This document shows positions 35,297-41,332 of a stretch of 41,332 nucleotides of DNA, one piece after another (position 1 is the first letter of the stretch; every line of letters starts with the position of its first letter). A program made the translations under genes and the position numbers. Source of the DNA: Gemmatimonadota bacterium (GTDB taxonomy: Bacteria > Gemmatimonadota > Gemmatimonadetes > Gemmatimonadales > GWC2-71-9). The stretch is taken from contig VGVQ01000027.1 of assembly GCA_016874005.1 (NCBI GenBank), positions 1-41,332 on the forward strand, read 5' to 3'. The notes under the pieces were generated by a model. That model did not search any database. It was not told the DNA's origin and saw nothing but the letters and a program-made list of their open reading frames with translations.

Positions 35297-36318
35297 CTGA
35301 TGGCCTCCAGCTCGGCGCGCACCCGGTCGAGCAGTGCCGCCTTCTCGTCAGGGGGAAGAAACGACGACGCGAACCCATTCACGATCAGCCGGTCGATCTC
35401 CGGTCGAGTGAAACCGAGAGCACGGTGGGCGAGCCAATACTCGTCGGACAGGCTCACCCCGCTCATCAGCCAGTTGTCGGTGCAGAGCGTCACCGCCAAT
35501 CCCTCGTCGAAGTAGAGCCGGACCGGGTGCTCGGCAGCCGACGGCACCGAGCGAGTCTGGACGTTGCTCGTGATGTTGATTTCGATCGGAATCCGGCCGC
35601 TCCGGAACCGCTCCAGGAGCAGCGGGTCCTCGAACAGACGGGTCCCATGGCCAACCCGATCGGCGTGGCATCGGTCGACCGCCTCGGCGATCGACTCGGC
35701 GCCGGCGGCCTCGCCGGCGTGGACCGTGATGGCGAGCCCGCCCCGCTTGGCGATGTCGAACGCCTCGCCGTGAACCCCCGGCATCCGGCCGCTTTCGCCC
35801 CCGGCCAGGTCGAACGCGACCACGCCCCGATCGCGCATTCGAACCGAGTGCTCCGCGATCTCGGCCGAGACCTCGGGCCGATAGTGGCGGAGGGAGCAGT
35901 TGATGATGGCGGCCGTCACCCCGAAGTCCCGTGCCCCCCGCGCGAGCCCGGCCCATTCCGCTTCGATGGCCTGGTCCATCGAGAGGCCTTCCCGGGTCGA
36001 CAGCCGGGGACAGTACCGGACCTCGAGGTGCCGGAGGTTGTCGGCGGCGGCGTCTTCCACCATCTCGTAGGCGACCCGCTCGATCGCCTCGGGGGTTTGG
36101 AGGAGCGGAATGGTCAGGTCGAAGCGATCGAGGTAATCCTGGAGGTTGGTGGCGTCGTCCACCACCATGTAGCGGCCCAGTTGTTCGGGGTCCCAGGTCG
36201 GGAGGGCCACGCGGTAACGGCGGGCGAGTTCGACCATCGTCTCGGGCCGGAGCGAACCGTCGAGGTGGACGTGGAGTTCGGCCTTCGGCAGTCGCGAGAT
36301 GATGTCTCTGGTGAGCAT
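35293..36318 (-). CDS. add: Adenosine deaminase family protein
   Basis: 341 residues. The metal site is complete: His16 and His18 (ELHVHLDGS), His200 with catalytic Glu203 (VHAGE), His224 (VGHG) and Asp281 (CTDNW). The TDN ending instead of TDD occurs in many bacterial adenosine deaminases. Beside PNP and a nucleoside transporter, adenosine to inosine is the likeliest reaction; a related purine deaminase cannot be excluded. Begins directly after the small beta-grasp-like gene (start to stop, one base apart). Confidence 0.9.
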   Translation of the reverse strand: MLTRDIISRLPKAELHVHLDGSLRPETMVELARRYRVALPTWDPEQLGRYMVVDDATNLQDYLDRFDLTIPLLQTPEAIERVAYEMVEDAAADNLRHLEVRYCPRLSTREGLSMDQAIEAEWAGLARGARDFGVTAAIINCSLRHYRPEVSAEIAEHSVRMRDRGVVAFDLAGGESGRMPGVHGEAFDIAKRGGLAITVHAGEAAGAESIAEAVDRCHADRVGHGTRLFEDPLLLERFRSGRIPIEINITSNVQTRSVPSAAEHPVRLYFDEGLAVTLCTDNWLMSGVSLSDEYWLAHRALGFTRPEIDRLIVNGFASSFLPPDEKAALLDRVRAELEAIR

Positions 36319-36534
36319 CTAGTCCCGCCGAGCGGACCGAACGGCCCGCACGATCATCCCGGCGCTCACCGCGGCGGCCGGGTCCAGGGGGAGTCCGCGA
36401 CCATCCGTCACCAAGGCGCGCCCGGCCGAGATCGCCTCCGGCCAGGAGGCGTCCTCCCTGGCCAGCAGGTCGAGTACGGTATCGGTGGCCGCGGCCGAGA
36501 CGCGGCGATCGTTGACGAAGACGGGGACCGTCAT
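36319..36534 (-). CDS. Small beta-grasp (ThiS/MoaD-like) protein without C-terminal Gly-Gly
   Basis: 71 residues: VPVFVNDRRVSAAATDTVLDLLARED, then GRALVTDGRGLPLDPAAAVSAGMIVRAVRSARRD. The order of strands and helix resembles the ThiS/MoaD ubiquitin-like fold, but the C-terminus is Ala-Arg-Arg-Asp, not Gly-Gly, so it cannot act as a sulfur carrier. ATG 36534 overlaps the 5'-nucleotidase stop, and the next gene starts at once, so it is a true member of the operon. I know no function for it. Confidence 0.7.
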   Translation of the reverse strand: MTVPVFVNDRRVSAAATDTVLDLLAREDASWPEAISAGRALVTDGRGLPLDPAAAVSAGMIVRAVRSARRD

Positions 36535-38030
36535 GGTGTCGTCACCGGAATCCAGCGGCGCTCGGCGCGGGCCCGGACCGGCTGGGGCAGGCGGCGAAGC
36601 CAGGCGATGGTGGCATCGAGGTCGACGACATTGCTCGGCCGCTGGCGAACCGGTCGGAGCATCGCGTATCCGCCTCCGCCGCCGGCCAGGAAATCGCTGA
36701 TCCCGAGAGTATAGCGGCCGTTAGGCGTGACCCGTCGCCCGTCCCGGAGCCGAATCGACCGAATCCGATCGCCCTTGGGGCGACGGGGGTCGTAGCGGAC
36801 CGTCGCCCCTGAGATGTGGGCGTCGGGGCGCCCCCCGGAGAGGGTGTGCTCGAGCACCTCCCTGAGCAGCGCCCCGCTGACGGCCAGGCTGACCACGTTG
36901 TTGCCGAACGGGTGCAGCTCGAACAAGTCGCCGTAGGTGGCCGGTCCCGGCAATAACGCCCGCCGGATCCCGCCGTTGTTCATCAGCGCGACGTCGGCCC
37001 GAGTCACCCGACGCTGGGCGTCGGCGATGAGATTGCCTAACGGGTACTCGGATCCCGAGGTCAGCAGCGAATCCCCGATTTGGGCGATCACCACCCGCGA
37101 CAGCGAATCGACCCGGGGGCGATACCGGGCCACCAGCGCCAGCGCGGCCGAGTCGGGCCGGAGGACATCGGCGTAGACGTTCGCCACCCCGAGCCGCCAC
37201 CGGCGGGACCCGTCGGCCGCGACCACCAGGTCCGCGATCCCGACCGAATTGCCGTTCTCGCGGGCCGAGATCACCGGAATGCCGCGGACCGTCGTGGCGA
37301 TCCGGGAATGGGTGTGGCCAGCCACGATCAGATCGACTTCGGTCGAATCCAACTCCCGAGCCAAACCGACGATCTCGCCGCGGCAGCTGCTGTCGCAATA
37401 CGCCCCCTCGTGGGCGACGATCATGGTGAGGTCCGGCGCGGCCGCGGCGATTTCGCTGAGCGCATCCGCGAAGGCCGCCCGTCCCCCCCGGAAATGGAGC
37501 CCGCGGACGTGCCGGTCCATCACGATGGTCTTGGTCTGCGGGGTGAGGTAGCCGATCACCGCCACCCGCCAGGGTCCCGCGGCAACCATCGCCCACGGCT
37601 TGGCCCAGCCGGGCCGGCGGCCCGTGGCGGAGTCGATGACGTTGGCGGCGAGCCATTGGTACCCGGCCTCGGACAGCCTCGTCACCAGGGTGTCGACCCC
37701 CCAGTCGAGGTCGTGATTGCCGATCGCCGCCGCGTCGAGGCCGAGCAGATTGAGCGCCTCGACCGTCGAGCGGCCATGGACCAGGTTGGATCCGAGGGTG
37801 CCTTGCATCTGGTCGCCCGCATCGAGCCGGAGAGTCTCACAGCGGCAATCGGCCTCGAGGCTGTCCATCCACGCCTTGAGCGCCGCGATGCCCCCGACGG
37901 GGCGACCTTGCGACCAGGAATAGGTGCGCGGCTCCAGCGCGCCGTGGAAGTCGTTGACCGTCAGCACCCGGAGAAGAATGGAATCGGCGGGCATCCCGAT
38001 AACCGCAGCCGCCACAAGGGCATGGACCAT
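36531..38030 (-). CDS. Secreted 5'-nucleotidase / metallophosphoesterase (UshA-like)
   Basis: 499 residues from ATG 38030, which opens a short signal-peptide-like segment (MVHALVAAAVIGMPADS). The metallophosphoesterase domain has NDFHG (Asp27, His29), GDQMQGT, GNHDLDWG, AHEGAYC and GHTHSRI. The C-terminal nucleotide-binding domain has PLGNLIADA, ALMNNGGIRRALLPG, YGDLFELHPFGNNVV and ISDFLAGGGGGYAML. It would dephosphorylate nucleotides outside the cytoplasm and supply nucleosides to the CNT transporter in the same operon. It is the first gene of that operon. Octamers at 37035 (coding strand) and 36719 (the only intragenic copy facing against its gene, apart from one on a stop codon). Confidence 0.92.
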   Translation of the reverse strand: MVHALVAAAVIGMPADSILLRVLTVNDFHGALEPRTYSWSQGRPVGGIAALKAWMDSLEADCRCETLRLDAGDQMQGTLGSNLVHGRSTVEALNLLGLDAAAIGNHDLDWGVDTLVTRLSEAGYQWLAANVIDSATGRRPGWAKPWAMVAAGPWRVAVIGYLTPQTKTIVMDRHVRGLHFRGGRAAFADALSEIAAAAPDLTMIVAHEGAYCDSSCRGEIVGLARELDSTEVDLIVAGHTHSRIATTVRGIPVISARENGNSVGIADLVVAADGSRRWRLGVANVYADVLRPDSAALALVARYRPRVDSLSRVVIAQIGDSLLTSGSEYPLGNLIADAQRRVTRADVALMNNGGIRRALLPGPATYGDLFELHPFGNNVVSLAVSGALLREVLEHTLSGGRPDAHISGATVRYDPRRPKGDRIRSIRLRDGRRVTPNGRYTLGISDFLAGGGGGYAMLRPVRQRPSNVVDLDATIAWLRRLPQPVRARAERRWIPVTTP

Positions 38031-38388
38031 GGGCTGCAAAGATAGAGTGGTTTCCGCCCCGGCGCTCCAGGAAACGAGCCGGTCACCCGCCTTGACCCGA
38101 TCGCGGCGGATTTCATATTCGTCGCGGCGCATATGACCGACGGGGTATCTTCCGCTGACCTGGAACTGCCTCCGCCGACGGTGTCGCGGACCTGACCGTG
38201 CTCCGCAAAGCCGAGGTGGTCCGGGATACGGCGGTGGCGCCGTTCCTGTTGTACCGACTCTGCCGTGACGCCGGCCCCCAGGGGCGGCTCGTCCGGGCGA
38301 TATTGGATGCTCTAGGCGCCGAATCGGACTTCAGGCGGGAGCGCTCGGCGGCGCTGTCGCGAAGCCGGGGAAGAGAGATTGGCAAGCC
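38031..38388. other. Divergent intergenic region before phoB
   Basis: Holds the promoters of the nucleoside operon (left) and of the phoB-like gene (right), though I cannot pick convincing -35/-10 pairs. Its right half is covered by a doubtful 64-codon ORF listed next. No hairpin of note. Confidence 0.4.
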
Positions 38389-38392
38389 GTGA
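38198..38392 (+). CDS. Doubtful 64-residue ORF upstream of phoB
   Basis: GTG 38198 to TGA 38392, with the stop overlapping the phoB GTG start (GTGA), the same coupling used by real gene pairs in this window. The product is Arg-rich (VVRDTAVAPFLLYRLCRDAG, SDFRRERSAALSRSRGREIG) and I recognise no family. It may be a leader ORF or chance. Confidence 0.3.
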   Translation: MLRKAEVVRDTAVAPFLLYRLCRDAGPQGRLVRAILDALGAESDFRRERSAALSRSRGREIGKP

Positions 38393-39111
38393 CCCATGAA
38401 ATGACCCCCCATCGGATTCTCGTCGTCGACGACGAGCCGGACATCACCGCGCTGGTGGCTTATCACCTCGCCAAGGCCGGCTACCGGGTGACCACGGCGT
38501 CCAACGGTTCCGACGCCCTCAAAGCCGCCGCGGAACAGCGCCCGGACGCGATCGTCCTGGACCTGATGCTGCCCGGGCTCTCGGGGCTCGACGTCCTCCA
38601 AGCCCTCCGCAAGAACGACCAAACCAAGGACGTCGGGGTGATCCTGCTGACCGCTCGACGCGAGGAGGCCGACCGGGTTCGGGGCCTCTCGCTGGGAGCC
38701 GACGATTACCTCACCAAACCCTTCTCGCCCAACGAGTTGACCCTCAGAGTCGGGGCGATCCTCCGGCGATTGGCGGCACCATCGACGAGCGCCGGGTCGG
38801 TCCTGGTGGCCGGACCGATTTCGGTCGATCGGTCGGCCCATCGGGTAGCGGTTCATGGACAGGACTTGGTGCTGACCGCCACCGAATACAAGCTCCTCCT
38901 CACCTTGATCGAGCGACAAGGCCGGGTCCAGACCCGGCCGCAGCTCCTCGAGCACGTCTGGGATGCCCAACCCGACATTCAAACTCGCACCGTGGATATG
39001 CACGTCCAGCGACTCCGGACCAAGCTCGGTGAGGCCGGCGATTTGATCGAGACCGTGCGGGGGTTCGGGTACCGGTTCAAGGCTCCGGAGAAGGCCGCCC
39101 GCGCCCGGTGA
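38389..39111 (+). CDS. phoB: PhoB/OmpR-family response regulator
   Basis: 240 residues from GTG 38389 (ATG 38401 also possible). Receiver domain: acidic pocket in VVDDEPD, phospho-acceptor Asp in VLDLMLPG, Thr in LLTARRE and Lys in LTKPFSPNE. C-terminal OmpR-type winged helix: LTATEYKLLLTLIERQGRVQTR, then RTVDMHVQRLRTKLGE and ETVRGFGYRF. Paired with the PhoR-like kinase through a GTGA overlap. A phosphate role is inferred from the PhoB-like sequence and partner; no pst genes are in the window. Confidence 0.9.
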   Translation: MTHEMTPHRILVVDDEPDITALVAYHLAKAGYRVTTASNGSDALKAAAEQRPDAIVLDLMLPGLSGLDVLQALRKNDQTKDVGVILLTARREEADRVRGLSLGADDYLTKPFSPNELTLRVGAILRRLAAPSTSAGSVLVAGPISVDRSAHRVAVHGQDLVLTATEYKLLLTLIERQGRVQTRPQLLEHVWDAQPDIQTRTVDMHVQRLRTKLGEAGDLIETVRGFGYRFKAPEKAARAR

Positions 39112-40838
39112 GCTATCTCTCCCGGCTGATCGCGGCCACTGCCCTGGTGCTGCTGGTGGCGATTGCGGTCTTGGTGTTCGAGGTGGGACGATCGGTCCGG
39201 CGAGACGTCGAGGAGCAAACCGTTGCCGGATTGGAACGCAACGCGAACCTGGTCCGGCTGGCCCTGCCCGCCGATTCGAGCGGGTGGCAGGCCGCGGTCA
39301 CCGCCGCTTCGGAGGCGACTGGCCTACGGGTCACGATCGTCGGGGCCGACGGCCGCGTTCGGGCCGAGTCCGACCTCGGCACCGCCGCCGAGTTGGATCG
39401 AATCGAGAACCACGGCAGCCGCCCCGAGATCGCCGCGGCCCTCATCGGCCAGGTTGGGCGCAATCACCGGACCAGCGCCACGATCGGCACCGGGTATTGG
39501 TACCTCGCGATCCCCGGCGGACCGGATCGAACCGTCGTCCGGGTCGCCATGCCCGACGCCACGGTCGACACCGTGGTCACCCGGGCCCGCCGTCCGGTCT
39601 ATCTCGGGGCGGTGTTGGCCCTGACGTTGGGCATCCTCATCGCCGGATTCGCCGCCCGCCGAATCACCCGGCCCCTTGCCCAGATCGGCGAGGCGGCCCA
39701 GGCGATCGCTCGCGGGGAACCGCCATCCCTGCCCTACTCGACGATTCCCGACATCGAGCGGCTGAGCAACAATCTCCGGGCGATGCAGGAGCAGCTCGCC
39801 GCCCGGTTCGCCGCGCTCCAGGCCCAGCAAGTTCAGTCGAGCGCGATCGTCGATTCGATGGTCGAGGGGGTGCTCGCGGCGGACAGCCGGGGGGCCATTA
39901 TGGCCGCCAATCCCGCCGCCCGCCGAATGCTCGGCTACGAATCTGGCGAATCCTTGCCAGAGCTGCGGTTGGTCTTTCGAGGCAAAGAAGCCCGCGACGC
40001 CGTCGATCGGGCCCTCCGATCGGGTGAATCAGTCACCGATCGCGAGGTCAGCCTCGGGGACCGCACCTACCTCCTCAACATCCGCCCGTTGGCCGGCGGC
40101 GGGACCGTGGTGGTACTCCACGACCTCACCCACCTCAAGCGGCTCGAGGCGGTTCGCCGCGATTTCGTCGCGAACGCGTCGCACGAGCTCAAGACGCCAC
40201 TCACCGCGATCTCCGGCTACGCCGAAACACTCCTCAGCGAGACCCCGGAACCGGCGGTGGCTCGTCAGTTCCTCGAGACGATCCTGGCCAACGCTCGACG
40301 GATGCAGCGCCTGGTGGACGACCAGCTCGACCTCTCCCGAATCGAGTCCGGCCGCTGGCTTCCGGCACCGGAGCGGGTGGCTGTCACCCCGATCGCCCAG
40401 GAAGCGTGGGCACTGGCGGCCCCCGCTCGGGGCGAGGCGCCGACGTTGGTCATGGACGTGACACCCGCCGCCATGTTCCTCGCCGCCGACCTCGACGCGG
40501 TACGGCAGGTCCTCCGGAATCTGTTCGAGAACGCAATCCGCCATACGGCGCCGGATGGCCGGGTAACCGTGTCGGCCCGACCGGATGGCGAGTTCGTTCG
40601 GCTCAGCGTGACCGACACCGGGACCGGGATCCCGTCCGACCACGTCCCCCGTATCTTTGAGCGGTTCTACCGGGTGGACCCGAGTCGGGCCCGCGCCGAG
40701 GGTGGCACCGGCCTGGGTCTCGCGATCGTGAAGCATTTGGTAGAGGCCCACGGAGGCCGGGTCGCGGCCCAAAGCGAAGTTGGCCGCGGCACCACGATAC
40801 ACTGCTGGATTCCGCCGGACCGGAGCAACCCCGGATAG
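39108..40838 (+). CDS. phoR: PhoR-like sensor histidine kinase
   Basis: 576 residues. Two membrane helices (about 5-25 and 165-183) flank a 140-residue periplasmic sensor. HAMP follows at about 183-235, then a PAS domain at about 240-345 (VDSMVEGVLAADSRGAIMAANPAARRMLGY). HisKA has His359 in ANASHELKTPLTAISGY. The HATPase domain has N, G1 and G2 boxes: NLFENAIRHT, DTGTGIP, GGTGLGLAIVKHLVEAHGG. GTG 39108 overlaps phoB. It phosphorylates its partner in response to an extracytoplasmic cue, probably phosphate if the PhoR label holds; the large periplasmic domain differs from classical PhoR, so another signal is possible. Confidence 0.9.
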   Translation: MSYLSRLIAATALVLLVAIAVLVFEVGRSVRRDVEEQTVAGLERNANLVRLALPADSSGWQAAVTAASEATGLRVTIVGADGRVRAESDLGTAAELDRIENHGSRPEIAAALIGQVGRNHRTSATIGTGYWYLAIPGGPDRTVVRVAMPDATVDTVVTRARRPVYLGAVLALTLGILIAGFAARRITRPLAQIGEAAQAIARGEPPSLPYSTIPDIERLSNNLRAMQEQLAARFAALQAQQVQSSAIVDSMVEGVLAADSRGAIMAANPAARRMLGYESGESLPELRLVFRGKEARDAVDRALRSGESVTDREVSLGDRTYLLNIRPLAGGGTVVVLHDLTHLKRLEAVRRDFVANASHELKTPLTAISGYAETLLSETPEPAVARQFLETILANARRMQRLVDDQLDLSRIESGRWLPAPERVAVTPIAQEAWALAAPARGEAPTLVMDVTPAAMFLAADLDAVRQVLRNLFENAIRHTAPDGRVTVSARPDGEFVRLSVTDTGTGIPSDHVPRIFERFYRVDPSRARAEGGTGLGLAIVKHLVEAHGGRVAAQSEVGRGTTIHCWIPPDRSNPG

Positions 40839-40870
40839 TGGCGCGGTGCCGGGCCGAGAGAGGGTCGAAG

Positions 40871-41254
40871 ATGTCAGGCCTCACGCTGGTCGCAGTCAGT
40901 CTCCTGCAGCAAACGATTCCCCTGACCAAGCCGGTCGCCTCGACCACAGACCCCTTGTCACAGATCATCGCGGTGCGAGAACTGAGCGACGGACGGGTCC
41001 TCGTGGTCGACATCAAGGAGAAGTCGGTCCAACTGCTGGACGGCAAGCTCCAATTGATCAAGTCGATCGGTCGCGAGGGGAAAGGCCCCGGCGAATACGC
41101 CATGCCAGTCGGCCTGGTGCCAATGCCATCAGACGTGACCTACCTGGTCGACCTGATGTGGCAGCGTTTCCTCCCGATCGAGCCCGATGGATCGACCGGA
41201 GCTCCGGTTGCCTTCACGGCGTTGGCACCGAGTCTAGTTGACTGTACCACCTGA
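40871..41254 (+). pseudogene. Six-bladed beta-propeller secreted protein, cut by an IS element
   Basis: From ATG 40871 (GAGAGAGGG upstream) a short hydrophobic leader (LTLVAVSLLQQT) is followed by the first propeller blade, AVRELSDGRVLVVDIKEKSV and SIGREGKGPGEY, the hallmark of 6-bladed propeller proteins common in Gemmatimonadota and Bacteroidota. These are normally 350-400 residues; here the native sequence ends at about 41236 and the last six codons come from the inserted element, giving a stop at 41252-41254. It is thus a 127-codon fragment. Confidence 0.75.
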
Positions 41255-41332
41255 ACGTTAAGCGACGCGGATACGATGCGCGGGGTCATGGTACTTCCAC
41301 TTGATGGGCCTGGGATCGTCGTTGTAGTGACG
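41235..41332. mobile_element. IS630-like element, one end, continuing past the window
   Basis: The propeller frame is broken at CTAG (41234-41237). TAGTTGACTGTACCACC would be the element's terminal repeat with the target TA at 41235-41236, as expected of IS630-type insertion. On the minus strand a transposase C-terminus follows 24 bases inside. The other end is outside the window, so the inverted repeat could not be checked. Confidence 0.6.
41258..41332 (-). CDS. IS630-family-like transposase, C-terminal end only
   Basis: On the minus strand the last 24 codons read RHYNDDPRPIKWKY, then HDPAHRIRVA and TAA (41258-41260). The pattern Y-N-x-x-P-x-P-x-K-W-x-Y close to the stop is typical of IS630/DDE transposases with the catalytic Glu upstream, beyond the window. 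Position directly inside a disrupted gene supports it. Confidence 0.6.
   Translation of the reverse strand, partial: RHYNDDPRPIKWKYHDPAHRIRVA

Noticed and set aside
36319-36534. ThiS or MoaD sulfur carrier
   Set aside because: No C-terminal Gly-Gly, and no thiamine or molybdopterin genes nearby.

Overview
The window is a very GC-rich bacterial chromosome segment (roughly two thirds or more G+C by eye) with tightly packed genes, many sharing 4-bp ATGA/GTGA start/stop overlaps. The gene mix (two secreted S9 peptidases, a DUF5916/CBM9-like outer-membrane protein, penicillin-acylase and CocE families, a PadR remnant, an Rsm22-like methyltransferase, a six-bladed propeller protein) fits Gemmatimonadota best. 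That assignment is an inference from gene content; there is no rRNA or tRNA gene here to confirm it.

Layout. 1-5116 (+): the 3' part of a penicillin/AHL-acylase gene, an Rsm22-type methyltransferase with a four-Cys cluster, and a DUF5916 protein. 5152-12922 (+): a complete tryptophan operon, aroF-trpE-trpG-trpD-trpCF-trpB-trpA. It is preceded by a classical attenuator: a 23-residue leader peptide with three consecutive Trp codons, a terminator hairpin and a competing antiterminator. DAHP synthase therefore sits under Trp attenuation. 12923-15877: unclear small ORFs, convergent cstA (-), and a PadR-regulator stub. 15878-24206 (+): a 4-hydroxybenzoate/protocatechuate cluster (pcaH, pcaG, an S9 peptidase, pcaB, pcaD, pcaC, pobA, a SLC13 transporter) that runs from 4-hydroxybenzoate to beta-ketoadipate. 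24196-25936: a small membrane protein (-), then a scar in which the N-terminal part of AceK is joined out of frame to the C-terminal domain of a CocE/NonD hydrolase. 25967-29382 (-): a serine hydrolase lipoprotein and an S9 peptidase in one transcript. 29537-30613 (+): a Gfo/Idh/MocA oxidoreductase. 30632-38030 (-): a lipoprotein, a TfoX-like protein and an APH-type phosphotransferase, then a nucleoside-salvage operon (PNP, CNT transporter, adenosine deaminase, a beta-grasp-like small protein, secreted 5'-nucleotidase). 38389-40838 (+): a PhoB/PhoR-type two-component system. 40871-41332: a secreted beta-propeller gene interrupted by the end of an IS630-like element that runs off the window.

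The most unusual signal is not a gene. The octamer CGTTAGGC (core GTTAGGC) occurs 21 times exactly, 25 times as the 7-mer, against about 1.5 expected by a hand estimate. It falls about once per gene and almost always points along the coding strand, whichever strand the gene is on. It accounts for most of the rare TTA leucine codons I could find. I know of no described element matching it.

Other points of note are the trp attenuator, the AceK/CocE deletion scar, the S9 peptidase embedded in the pca operon and the IS-interrupted propeller gene.
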